A DNA stretch of 64,000 nt. Origin: GCA-2684655 sp045105235. GTDB lineage: Bacteria; Planctomycetota; UBA1135; UBA2386. Within the stretch, counting starts at the first letter, position 1. Every line of letters starts with the position of its first letter. This document shows, piece after piece, positions 51,511-60,259 of this stretch. The position numbers and the translations under genes are program-made. The stretch is from NCBI GenBank assembly GCA_045105235.1, contig JBGCDH010000087.1, forward strand, positions 1 to 64,000, in the 5' to 3' direction. Below the pieces are notes generated by a model. The model was given only the letters and a program-made list of their open reading frames with translations, ran no database searches and was not told the origin of the DNA.

Positions 51511-53399
51511 AGCTCGCTCTCAAGATCGAGCTGGGTTTCCTAGCGGTTTTGGTTCTGCACGTTGTGGTTGCGGTGCTTGGTCACGTCGGTCAAGAGCGAG
51601 CGCATGAAGACCTGCTTGCGGTCGAGTCGGCGAACGCGTTGACCCAGCAGACGCTTGCCATCGATCGCCAAGTGGGCGAGCTGCAGCGCAACGTGCAGGG
51701 CTATACGTTCTCCGGCAACCGCGGTTTGGCGCTGCGCGCGGAGCGTGGCTACGAGGATCTCCTCGCGACGCTCGACACCGTTCGTGCTGGAGGCGCGCAG
51801 GACTTGAGCGCCGGCATGGACGATATGCAGGCGATCCTCGATGACTACGCGCAGAATTTCCGTTCTGCCATTGCGGACCGTTCGCGCCGTGAGGCGGTCG
51901 TGCGCGAAGCGCTGCCGAATGTGCGCCGTCGCGTCGCCTCGCTGCATGCTTCGCTGCGAGCGCTGGCGGAAACGCAAGCGGGTGCGCAAGCATCGGTGCT
52001 CCGTGAACTGCGCACGTGCTTCCTAGACTGCGAGAAGGGCGCCTACGAGTATTTGGCGCAGCTGGATAGCACGGCTCTCGATCGGTCGCGAGCGATGTTG
52101 ATCCAAGCGCGTCGCCTGCTCGCAAGGCTTGCTGTCGACCATGTCCAAGCCGGTGATGCCTGCAGGGAAGGTGGGGAGGTCTGCAGCGGTTTCGGCCGCG
52201 TTCTTACGGATATTCGACGTACGACGCGAAGCTATCTGCACCTGGTGCATGTGGTCATGGCCGCAGAAGCCGTTGAGTTCTTGCGTCGTTCAGAGCAGAT
52301 GCGTCAAGCCGCGCTAGCGCGAGTCATGCAACTGCAGCGATCGATCCGCTCGCGCCAGCAGGCGTTTCAGTGGTGGAATGGCCTTGTTTCGATTGCCACG
52401 GTGTTGCTCGGCATTGTGGCGTGCGCCGTCATTGGGCGTCATGTCGTGCGTCCATTGGAGGCCGTGACGGAAACGCTCGTACGGTTGACGCGCGGCGATT
52501 CGGTCGCAGTCGCAGGGCTGTCGCGAACCGACGAGATTGGTGAAATGGCTGCTGCTGCACAGAAGTTGCAGGAGCGCAACGCACTCACGGAGAAGCTGTT
52601 GGCGGAGACGGCCGCAATGGCGCAGCAGCGTGAAACGATGATTGTGGAGCTCCGGTCGGCGAACCGCGATCTCGACAACTTCGTGCACGTCGCTTCGCAC
52701 GATTTGAAAGCGCCGTTGCGCGCCATCGGCATGCTGGTTCGCTGGCTCGAGGAGGAAACGGACCTGCCGGATGAGGCGCGCGAAAATCTGCAGCGCGTGC
52801 GCGAGCGGACTGCGCGCATGACGGCATTGCTGCGCAGTCTGCATACGTTCGCAGTTTGCACAAAGGCCGAGGGAGTGATCGAAGAAGTCTACCTCCGGCG
52901 GCAGATCGAGGACGCGGTGGAAATGGTTGCCACGGAACAACACGAGGCGGTAATTGACTGCGACGATTCGCTGACCCTTTTGACAGTGCCGATTGCGTTG
53001 ACCCAGGTGCTTGGCAACCTTGTCAGCAATGCTGTGCGTCATCACGATGGTGAGCGCTGCCGCCTGAACATCACTGTCAGGGCCACCACCGCCGATCGGC
53101 AGGGCGTGCAGATCGTTGTGACGGATGATGGGCCAGGTGTTGCGGCAGAGTACCAACAGAGGATCTTTGAGCCCTTCGAGACTTTGGCGCCGCGCTGCGA
53201 TAGCGAAAACACCGGCATGGGCCTCGCGATCATTGTCAAACTCGTCGAGCGCTATGGGGCAAGTATCCGTCTGGAGTCGCCGGTGTGTGATGGGCGTGGT
53301 GCTCGCTTCATCGTCGACTGGCCGGCTTTCTCGGCGACGCGCGCCGCCGCTGACGAGGCTTCGAAGCGCGTGCCGCCGCTGCTCGCAGCCACGCCGTGA
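51507..53399 (+). CDS. Sensor histidine kinase
   Basis: 630 residues. A first membrane span (about 10-30) is followed by a ~270-residue helical periplasmic sensor, a second span (~292-312), a HAMP domain (RPLEAVTETLVRLTRGD) and a short coiled coil. The HisKA site is H398 in VASHDLKAPLRAI, the phosphorylated histidine. The HATPase domain has NLVSNAVRHH, VTDDGPGV and NTGMGLAI. The SHDLKAP context is like phytochrome-type and other HisKA kinases. Its ATG overlaps the stop of the binding-protein gene. No response regulator gene is adjacent, so its output is unknown. The stop TGA lies at the edge of a degenerate repeat copy. Confidence 0.9.
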   Translation: MKLALKIELGFLAVLVLHVVVAVLGHVGQERAHEDLLAVESANALTQQTLAIDRQVGELQRNVQGYTFSGNRGLALRAERGYEDLLATLDTVRAGGAQDLSAGMDDMQAILDDYAQNFRSAIADRSRREAVVREALPNVRRRVASLHASLRALAETQAGAQASVLRELRTCFLDCEKGAYEYLAQLDSTALDRSRAMLIQARRLLARLAVDHVQAGDACREGGEVCSGFGRVLTDIRRTTRSYLHLVHVVMAAEAVEFLRRSEQMRQAALARVMQLQRSIRSRQQAFQWWNGLVSIATVLLGIVACAVIGRHVVRPLEAVTETLVRLTRGDSVAVAGLSRTDEIGEMAAAAQKLQERNALTEKLLAETAAMAQQRETMIVELRSANRDLDNFVHVASHDLKAPLRAIGMLVRWLEEETDLPDEARENLQRVRERTARMTALLRSLHTFAVCTKAEGVIEEVYLRRQIEDAVEMVATEQHEAVIDCDDSLTLLTVPIALTQVLGNLVSNAVRHHDGERCRLNITVRATTADRQGVQIVVTDDGPGVAAEYQQRIFEPFETLAPRCDSENTGMGLAIIVKLVERYGASIRLESPVCDGRGARFIVDWPAFSATRAAADEASKRVPPLLAATP

Positions 53400-53437
53400 C
53401 GGGCGCCTTTGCGCCCGCAGAAGGCGCCTTACATCCG
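53396..53437. repeat. Degenerate solo fragment of the palindrome-ended repeat
   Basis: Bases read GTGACGGGCGCCTTTGCGCCC and continue GCAGAAGGCGCCTTACATCC, closely similar to the inner core of copy 2 (11974-12005), including the GGGCG-loop-CGCCC hairpin. No CTAG terminal repeats remain. It straddles the histidine kinase stop codon. Confidence 0.55.
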
Positions 53438-53513
53438 CGGCGACGACTGGGCGACGGCGCTGCGGGTCGCGGAAGTGGGCCGGCGTCGTGGTGGTCCGCC
53501 TCCCGTCTTGCTG

Positions 53514-53735
53514 CTACTCAGGAAGGCGGAGGCCCTCGATGTCGAGGCGGGTCGATGACGGCGCCCGCAGCAATTCCACCGTTGGGCTGAAAGCGATGCT
53601 GCTGCTGCTGCTGCTCCCGCTGGAGATCAGGGCGTTGTCCTGAGCCGTCGCGGCGGTGGGCGCAGCGAGCGTGGCGAGCAGCAGTGTGACGACGCGGATC
53701 ACGCGCGTCATATAGAGCTTTTTCTGCATCGACAT
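53514..53735 (-). CDS. Possible small exported peptide
   Basis: 73 residues from ATG at 53735; an internal ATG at 53711 (MTRVIRVV) is also possible. The N-terminus has a convincing signal peptide, MTRVIRVVTLLLATLAAPTAATA, followed by a 45-residue mature part with a serine run (SSGSSSSSS) and VELLRAPSSTRLDIEGLRLPE. No family is recognised. It is divergent from the secreted protein at 53986. The signal peptide is the only coding evidence. Confidence 0.4.
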   Translation of the reverse strand: MSMQKKLYMTRVIRVVTLLLATLAAPTAATAQDNALISSGSSSSSSIAFSPTVELLRAPSSTRLDIEGLRLPE

Positions 53736-53985
53736 CGGATTCGGATGGGTGATGGAGGTGGTGTTGCTTACGGCGGCGGGGATGGTGCGCACGAAGGGCG
53801 CGCTGAAGGTATTGGCGGCAAACGTGGATGCGTCGTCACAAAAATCGGTCGCGAAAACGCCGTGGGCTTCTCGGTCGCCGAGCCGGATTCGCAGGAATGA
53901 GCCTTGGGATCGCGGGGCGCTTGCCGCTGTCGAGGGGGCAGCCACCGTTGGCTGCCGACAACTTTTCTCTTTCCCCTTGGGCTTG

Positions 53986-56337
53986 ATGAACGCCATTCCT
54001 TCGCCGCTCCGCATCGTCGCGGGCTTTTCCATGCTTCTTGCCGCAACGGGTGCAAGCTCCCAGCAAGAGGCCTTCCAAAACGGTCCGATGCATGCGCCTT
54101 CGGAACCCGACGCCGCCGGGGCACCGTCGCAATCGGCACCACAGAATCTTGCGCTGGAGCGCTGCGTGCCGATCCATACGGCTGCGGCTGACGCCGGCCA
54201 CGACTACGGAGTTTGGGCGGCGGGGGCTCGCTACAAGATCTCGTTCCACGATGGCGCGACCTTCATTCCGTATCTGGGCAAGGACTACCCGCACAACCAG
54301 CCGTGGTCCTGGACCACCACGTCCGTGCGCATGGGCAGTGTGGAGCTGGCAACACGTGCCGTCTCCGAGCGACGATTGCGCTACGAGGGGGAACGTGCCG
54401 AATACGAACTGGGCTCCGCGATCGAGGCATGGGACGTTCGCTCGAGCGGAGTCGAGCAGACGTTTGTGATCGCACAGCGCCACGGCGTCGGCGACCTAGT
54501 TGTGCGGGGGCGCGTCGCGACGATGCTGAGCTCGGCCGCTGTTGCCGCGGCTCATCAGTCGCTTTCGTTTCGCGATCATCGCGGCGCGGAGCTGGTGACC
54601 TACGGTGCGGCAACCGCCGTCGATGCGCTCGGCCAACGCCGCGCCATGACGACCAGCTTTGAGAACGGCGAGATCTGCCTCCGTCTCGACGCCGCATGGC
54701 TCGATGGCGCGTCTTTCCCAGTCGTTGTCGATCCCATCGTGGGACCTGGCGCGCTGGTCTCCGGCTCGACTCGCTACGAGCTCGATCTCGTGCGCGAGGC
54801 GGAAGTCAGCGTGCAGCCGAACTGGGCGGCATGGAGTGAGTTCGCTTCGAGCACCGATGCGGATGTCTACGTCCGGCGGTGGGAAGACGGTGGCACGCTC
54901 GGGTCGGGCCCGTTTGCGGACATCACCGGGTCTTGGTCTTCGCGCAGTCCATCGATGGGCTACAACGCGTTTACCAACTACACGGTTTGCGCATTCGACC
55001 GCTTGTTCTCGTCCAACAGCACGCGGCGCATTCGCGTGCACCCACACCTGCGCAACGACTACGTCTTCAACAGTTCGGTCGACTTTTTGAACACCGTCGA
55101 AAACGTCTGGCGCACGGATGTCGGCGGCACCCGCAGCAACTCTGCGGGCAGCGATGTGATGATCGCCTATCAGCTGGAAGCGACGGGCGCCTTCCAGAAC
55201 ACGAGCAGCTCGGAAATCTACGCGGTCACCTACGATCCTCTGGCGGGTTCGTTCGGTACGCCGGTCTCCATCATCTCGTCGGTGGCAACCGACAACGAGC
55301 GTCCGAGCATCAATCAAACGTCGACCGACCTCGGCGGCAACCCGCACTGGGTCGTTGCCTACCAGTCGCGAAGCTTGCTGATCAGCAACGATGATCTCGA
55401 CCTGTTTGCTAGGCAGATCGATAGAAACGGCGTGGTGAGTGCCCCGATCGCCGTGGACAATGCCTACGTCGGCCACAAGTTTGCTCCCAAAATCGATGGC
55501 GGTGGCGGTCGCTACCTGTGTGCCTTCGTCGGCGCCCCCATTGGGCTGTTCGGTGCGCCAACCGGCACCGTCGGGCGCGCTCTGCGGACCGCGCGGATCG
55601 ACTGGCCCAACGGAGGTTCCGGCTCGACTCCGTACGGCGCGACGTCGATCCAAACGTCAGGGAGCAACATCATCGACATCGGAGATGTCGGCTTTGACCG
55701 CAACAGCCGGAGCCACTGGCTGGTCTTGTTTCGCAGCACGGCCAGCAACAACATCAACGTGCACGTCTGCGGTTACCGCGGCCAGTCGATGCGCGTCGAT
55801 CAGGTCTTCAGCGCAGCGAGCTTCAACAATACCGTGCTCGGTGGCGTTTCCTTTGACTCGATCAACAACGCTTTCGCGATTGCCTATGGCTATAGCTCGG
55901 TCATTAGCAGCTTTACTGCGACGAATCGTTTTGTCTATCCCACGGTGTCCTCGGCAACGAGCAGCGGAATCTCCTGCAGCCCCGCTCAGATTGACTGGGT
56001 TGGGTCGCAGCAGATCGGGTCCGAGTTCGGCAGAGTTCGTGTCAACGGTGCGGCCAGCGACTCCATCCACGTTGCCGTGCTGGCGAACGCTACGGCGAGC
56101 GCGCCTTTGGCGAACATTCCACCGATCCAAAACGGTTGCTGGCTGCTTGTTGCCAACACGGGCCCAAACTTTTTGGGGCTGTTCGATTTGCGCGTTGGAG
56201 CGAACGTCTCTTGGGATCTGCCGCTGCCCGAGAGCCTGCCGATCGAGACCTACTACATGCAGGGTTGGCACACGGTTGGTGGCGGCAACTTTGACTTCGT
56301 GAGCACGCAGCGGCTGCGTTTGCCGACGGTCAAGTAG
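53986..56337 (+). CDS. Large secreted beta-rich protein
   Basis: 783 residues from ATG at 53986, chosen because it opens a signal peptide (MNAIPSPLRIVAGFSMLLAATGASS); earlier in-frame starts only add unlikely sequence. The N-terminal third ends in ASFPVVVDPIVGPG, a motif I know from secreted planctomycete and myxobacterial proteins that precedes a propeller-like region. The middle has propeller-like repeats (VAYQSRSLLISNDDLDLFARQ; MIAYQLEATGAFQNTSSSEIY). The C-terminal ~80 residues (NGCWLLVANTGPNFLG and YYMQGWHTV) may be a surface or sorting domain shared by other proteins of this genome. Function is unknown. Confidence 0.75.
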   Translation: MNAIPSPLRIVAGFSMLLAATGASSQQEAFQNGPMHAPSEPDAAGAPSQSAPQNLALERCVPIHTAAADAGHDYGVWAAGARYKISFHDGATFIPYLGKDYPHNQPWSWTTTSVRMGSVELATRAVSERRLRYEGERAEYELGSAIEAWDVRSSGVEQTFVIAQRHGVGDLVVRGRVATMLSSAAVAAAHQSLSFRDHRGAELVTYGAATAVDALGQRRAMTTSFENGEICLRLDAAWLDGASFPVVVDPIVGPGALVSGSTRYELDLVREAEVSVQPNWAAWSEFASSTDADVYVRRWEDGGTLGSGPFADITGSWSSRSPSMGYNAFTNYTVCAFDRLFSSNSTRRIRVHPHLRNDYVFNSSVDFLNTVENVWRTDVGGTRSNSAGSDVMIAYQLEATGAFQNTSSSEIYAVTYDPLAGSFGTPVSIISSVATDNERPSINQTSTDLGGNPHWVVAYQSRSLLISNDDLDLFARQIDRNGVVSAPIAVDNAYVGHKFAPKIDGGGGRYLCAFVGAPIGLFGAPTGTVGRALRTARIDWPNGGSGSTPYGATSIQTSGSNIIDIGDVGFDRNSRSHWLVLFRSTASNNINVHVCGYRGQSMRVDQVFSAASFNNTVLGGVSFDSINNAFAIAYGYSSVISSFTATNRFVYPTVSSATSSGISCSPAQIDWVGSQQIGSEFGRVRVNGAASDSIHVAVLANATASAPLANIPPIQNGCWLLVANTGPNFLGLFDLRVGANVSWDLPLPESLPIETYYMQGWHTVGGGNFDFVSTQRLRLPTVK

Positions 56338-56357
56338 TACTCGGCTGCCGAAGCCTA

Positions 56358-56711
56358 CTAGCGAAAGACCCGGCCGCGGATGCGCACGGTCTTGAGCCGC
56401 ACCAGCCCAAGGGAAAGGTGTGTGCCGAGCCAGTCCCATATCGATGTGCCGGCATCGACGCGAAAGTCGGTGATCGCCTTGGCGCCGGCACAGTGCTCGT
56501 TGAGAAGCGCCGCGACCTGCGGCTGCTTGTCCTCAAGCAGGCCGTGTAGGTACATCACATACTTGCTCTTTAGATCGAAGGCCTCGCCCGCGTCAGCTGA
56601 CTGGGGGCCGCTGTCAGCGTGCACCGGAAAGGGCACCGCATCGAGGTCATACCGCATCGCGCTGCACGCGGTCAGGGCCAGGAGAATCAGGCCGGCTGCA
56701 AGGTTTCGCAT
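56358..56711 (-). CDS. Small lipoprotein, Bor-like
   Basis: 117 residues from ATG at 56711; an ATG three codons upstream (56720) is equally possible. MRNLAAGLILLALTACSA is a lipoprotein signal peptide with lipobox LTAC. The mature part (SKYVMYLHGLLEDKQPQVAA, then WDWLGTHLSLGLVRLKTVRIRG) recalls the Bor/Iss-type lipoproteins in size and in its C-terminal strands, but no clear identity was seen. It is convergent with the secreted protein (20 bp apart) and follows the topoisomerase gene on the same strand. Confidence 0.55.
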   Translation of the reverse strand: MRNLAAGLILLALTACSAMRYDLDAVPFPVHADSGPQSADAGEAFDLKSKYVMYLHGLLEDKQPQVAALLNEHCAGAKAITDFRVDAGTSIWDWLGTHLSLGLVRLKTVRIRGRVFR

Positions 56712-56849
56712 GACTGGCATCGTCCCTTGCTTGCCGTCGCTGTTCCAGAGCGCGGCGGCAGCAGGCGCTCCAGTGCGCCGGGGAGCCGGGACGCTTTGGC
56801 CTCCCTGCATCTGTCGGAATCACAGCGCTAGCTGTCGGTGGCCCGGTCG

Positions 56850-58019
56850 CTACGGCAGGAACTTCTTCGCTTCCTTGAGCTTGCGCGGCAGGTATTCGTC
56901 GATGACGAAGTTGAGGCCCCACTTGGCCAACGCCTGCTGCTCGGCGCGGACGCCCATCTTGAGCATCTGCTGGATGGCTTTCTGCCACTCCTTGTGCGCC
57001 TGGAAAAACGGATCGTTCTTGAGGGCGTCCTTGGCGCGTTTGATGTCGACTTCCTTGAGCGGGTGGGTGGCCTGCTCCAGGTTGAAGTCGATGATGTCCT
57101 GCGGCGTGACGCCGAGGTAGCGCGCGTTGGGCACACAGAAGAACTTGTTGAGGTGCACCGCGTTGCCGGAGCCCACCTTGAGGGTCCGGTAGATGTTGGA
57201 GATCCCGTAGGGATCGCAGTCATTGAAGCAGTAGACGGGCAGCTTTTTGTCGTCCGACAGCTTGCGGATGAAGCGGCGCGTGGCGCGCGATGGCACGCCC
57301 GATGTGCCCACCAGGATGCAGTTCGCCGTGCGCCAATACTTGTGGTGGCTCAGGCGGTCGAACATGCCGCCGGTCTCAACCACGAGCACAAACTTGGCCG
57401 TGGACTCAAACGCGAGTGGCTCGACCGAGCGCGGGATCTGGTAGGCGCTCGATCCCATACGGGTGCAGTCGTGGCGGATGACGGTGCCGTCTTCCGGGTC
57501 GCGGTCGATGACCACCAGCGGTCCGGCGACCGAGCCACCGTGGTCCTCCGGGCGGAAGCGCAGCTGCTCGCGCGCGACGCCTTCGAGGCTGAACAGCGCC
57601 TCGATGTCGTCCATCACCGTGTCCGACTCGGGCTGATCTTTAAACTTGGCTTCGCCCCAGTTCTTCGAGATGTAGTAGGCCTCTCGCTTGGTTGCGAAGT
57701 CGTCGTTCTCGACCATGTCCTTGCTGAACGACATCAGCTTGAGCGTCTGCGCAAACGTTTTGACGGTGTTGACCGTCAGCGTGCGCTCGATGCGGTTGCG
57801 GCCCATCTGGAAGCCGCCCTTCTTGTCGTAGCGCGCGTTCTTCAGCGAGCGTTCGGGGAACTTCAGCTCCGGCTTGTCTAGCTTTTGGATACGCCCGAAC
57901 ACGTATTCGGCGCAGCGATTGATTTCGCCGACCGTGACCGTGTCGAGCCTAGTCATCGGCTTGCGCTCTTTCTTCGCCGCCGGCTTCTTGGTGATCTTCT
58001 TGCTCTTCTTGGCTGCCAT
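56850..58019 (-). CDS. DNA topoisomerase VI subunit A (Spo11-like)
   Basis: 389 residues from ATG at 58019, where a Lys-rich tail begins. Subunit A makes the double-strand DNA cut in type IIB topoisomerases. Seen are the winged-helix catalytic tyrosine site in TKREAYYISKNW (Y115 or Y116) and the Toprim domain metal-binding residues: E215 in LVVETGG and D267, D269 in CFNDCDPYG. These proteins are archaeal or eukaryotic in origin but are also found in some bacteria, including planctomycetes. Subunit B, which supplies the ATPase, is not in the window; the only upstream neighbour is a divergent HEAT gene. So it either pairs with a distant B gene or works alone. Confidence 0.92.
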   Translation of the reverse strand: MAAKKSKKITKKPAAKKERKPMTRLDTVTVGEINRCAEYVFGRIQKLDKPELKFPERSLKNARYDKKGGFQMGRNRIERTLTVNTVKTFAQTLKLMSFSKDMVENDDFATKREAYYISKNWGEAKFKDQPESDTVMDDIEALFSLEGVAREQLRFRPEDHGGSVAGPLVVIDRDPEDGTVIRHDCTRMGSSAYQIPRSVEPLAFESTAKFVLVVETGGMFDRLSHHKYWRTANCILVGTSGVPSRATRRFIRKLSDDKKLPVYCFNDCDPYGISNIYRTLKVGSGNAVHLNKFFCVPNARYLGVTPQDIIDFNLEQATHPLKEVDIKRAKDALKNDPFFQAHKEWQKAIQQMLKMGVRAEQQALAKWGLNFVIDEYLPRKLKEAKKFLP

Positions 58020-58203
58020 GTCGTCGTGCTCCCGGTTCACGCGTTGCCTCGCCAAGGGTTGACGAAGCGCCCGCGGCAGCTCCTGACCGAACTGCGCCAG
58101 CATCCTAGGTCCGCCGGCGTGACGCCGCTACCCGTCTTTCTGGCCTGGTTTCTGGGCCGGGTTCGCGCATGCCTCGCGTGCGCGAGCCTGCTAGTGTGCG
58201 GTT

Positions 58204-60240
58204 ATGAGGAGTCTCCTTGCAGCTGCTTGGATCGGGGCTATGGCCATGGCGCAGAGCCCCGTGGCAGATCTTGAGAGCGGCGATTGGCAGGTCCGCAACC
58301 GAGTTGCGCGCAACCTGGCGACAGCCGACGCCGTTGATGTTCCCGCGCTCGTGCGCGTGCTCTCGCGCGATTGGCAGGGGAAACTGCCAACGTATTCGAT
58401 TGGGCGCGGCGCGGTGGGAATGCGCGCCAATCCAACCGAGCCGCGTGCCGTCGTTCGCACGTTCATCTACGACACGGTCTATCGGCGAAGCACCGATCTG
58501 ATGGTTGCCGACCCGCGAGATCTCTCGAGTAACGACGACCTGTGCTGCCCGCTTCATCCGCACGATCTCGTTTTGTTTGTGCTGCGCGTGCGTGACGAGC
58601 GTTTGGACCATGTTGCCCTCGGACTGGATGCGCCAGAGCGGGGCGAGGCGTGGTTGCTGCTCGTTCAGCCGGGCCGGGACGAGTTGCTGGAGGAAATGGT
58701 GCCGGGCGATGCGACCGACGCGATTGTCGCGGGTCTCTGGCGACTCGGCGAAGCCGGCAAGTCGTGCCTGCGCGATCTGTTGGTCGAGGGGCCGGTGCAT
58801 GTCCAGCGCGCAATCGTTCGACTTGGACGATCCTCGCTTGTTGCGAATGATGACGCCGTGCGAGTGGTCGCCGGCTTGTTGGCTGCGTCCCCACTTGCGG
58901 GGGATCGCACCGCAGCGGCTGGAGTCCTGATCACGTCGGATCGCGATGTGGCCGAAGTCGTCGGCGATGTCTTGGCCACGACGGAATCGCGCTCTGGGCG
59001 CGGGCGACTGCTAGCTCTGCTGGCGGTGCTGGGCGAGCGATCCCGGCCGGCAACAGCGCAGCTGGTAGAGCGGTTCGAGGACGCTCGTCGCAACCGGCGG
59101 AGCGCGCTCTATGCCGTGAGTAGTTTCGATCCCGCCCCGGAAGGCGCCGCCGTTGCCGCGGCCGGTGCCTTTGCGCTTCTGTCCGACCGAGACCGTATCA
59201 CTCGTGCCCTCGCGGCCGATGTCTTGGGGCGCTGTGGCGCTGGTGTCGATGCGGAAATGCGCGCCGAGATGCAGAAGCGGATGCGTGGATCCCAATACGA
59301 AGATCAGCCGCCACGGCTGCTGGCCGCTCTTCGCAAGCTTGGAGCTGTACCCAAAGACATGACGTTGGCGGACAAGCTGGCGATGCTGGAGATGTCGGAT
59401 GCGACGGCGGGCGGCGTTTGGCTAGCGATTGCGGATGAGGGGCGCGACGGAGGGGGCGAGCTACTGCAGCCATTGCTGGATGTGGGCTACGGCGTGAGCG
59501 TCGAGGGCGTGCTCGAACGGTTGATGCAAACGGCGCCGGATCTGATGCGCGAGTGGCTTGCGGACAAAGACCCAGAAATCCAAGCGCTCGGTCTGCGCGC
59601 GCTGCGTACGGCCGATGACGCCAGCGTCTCGACGGAGCAATTGGTGAAGCTGCTCGACAACCACAAGCTGGCTGATACGGCGCTTGGCTGGCTGATCAGT
59701 CGCAGTGACGCCAGCAAGCATGTGGCGGCTGTCTTCGCTCGCATCTGTGCGAACCACGCGGAAAAGCCAGGGGTGCGCCCCTTCGCCGGAAGTGTGCGGC
59801 TTACGGGCGCCGAAGAGGCGTTTGTCCAACAGGTGAAGATGCCGCCGACGCTGAAATTGAGCTTGCTGGAGCCGTTGTTGGCACGTGGCGCTGTTTGGGA
59901 AACGGTGCGAGGCTTGGATCCGGAACTGATGCGCAAGGACCTTCGTCGCTGGCTTGCGCGCAGCGAGGACTTTGGTGTTCGCGCGAAGCTGCTAGGCGAA
60001 CTGTGTCGTTTGGGACTCCGCAGCGACGCGGAGATTGCGATGGTTGCGGCCGTTCTAGCTGGGGAGGATAGGAGCCCTGTTCTCCGCGGTTTGAGCGAAG
60101 GTCCCGACCTGCCGCGCGAATTGCTGGCGCCGCTCTACGCCATCTTTGATGCCGAACTCGACGGTTGGGATTCGGCGCCGTGGGAAGCACGCGAAGTGCT
60201 GTGGACGTTTCGGAAAGAGCTCGCTTCCAAACGGCGTTGA
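58204..60240 (+). CDS. Secreted HEAT-repeat protein
   Basis: 678 residues. A short signal peptide (MRSLLAAAWIGAMAMA) precedes an almost all-helical chain. Early GDWQVRNRVARNLATADAVDVPALVRVL and later FALLSDRDRITRALAADVLGRCG and LGLRALRTADDASVSTEQLV segments are HEAT-like repeats. The region around residues 60-150 (RRSTDLMVADP; CCPLHPHDLVLFVLRVRDERLDH) is not repeat-like and has two adjacent cysteines. Repeats of this kind are protein-binding scaffolds. It is unrelated in detail to the HEAT protein at 38362. It is divergent from the topoisomerase VI A gene (184-bp shared upstream region) and convergent with mnmC. Confidence 0.7.
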   Translation: MRSLLAAAWIGAMAMAQSPVADLESGDWQVRNRVARNLATADAVDVPALVRVLSRDWQGKLPTYSIGRGAVGMRANPTEPRAVVRTFIYDTVYRRSTDLMVADPRDLSSNDDLCCPLHPHDLVLFVLRVRDERLDHVALGLDAPERGEAWLLLVQPGRDELLEEMVPGDATDAIVAGLWRLGEAGKSCLRDLLVEGPVHVQRAIVRLGRSSLVANDDAVRVVAGLLAASPLAGDRTAAAGVLITSDRDVAEVVGDVLATTESRSGRGRLLALLAVLGERSRPATAQLVERFEDARRNRRSALYAVSSFDPAPEGAAVAAAGAFALLSDRDRITRALAADVLGRCGAGVDAEMRAEMQKRMRGSQYEDQPPRLLAALRKLGAVPKDMTLADKLAMLEMSDATAGGVWLAIADEGRDGGGELLQPLLDVGYGVSVEGVLERLMQTAPDLMREWLADKDPEIQALGLRALRTADDASVSTEQLVKLLDNHKLADTALGWLISRSDASKHVAAVFARICANHAEKPGVRPFAGSVRLTGAEEAFVQQVKMPPTLKLSLLEPLLARGAVWETVRGLDPELMRKDLRRWLARSEDFGVRAKLLGELCRLGLRSDAEIAMVAAVLAGEDRSPVLRGLSEGPDLPRELLAPLYAIFDAELDGWDSAPWEAREVLWTFRKELASKRR

Positions 60241-60259
60241 GGCGCCGCCAGTGCTAGTG

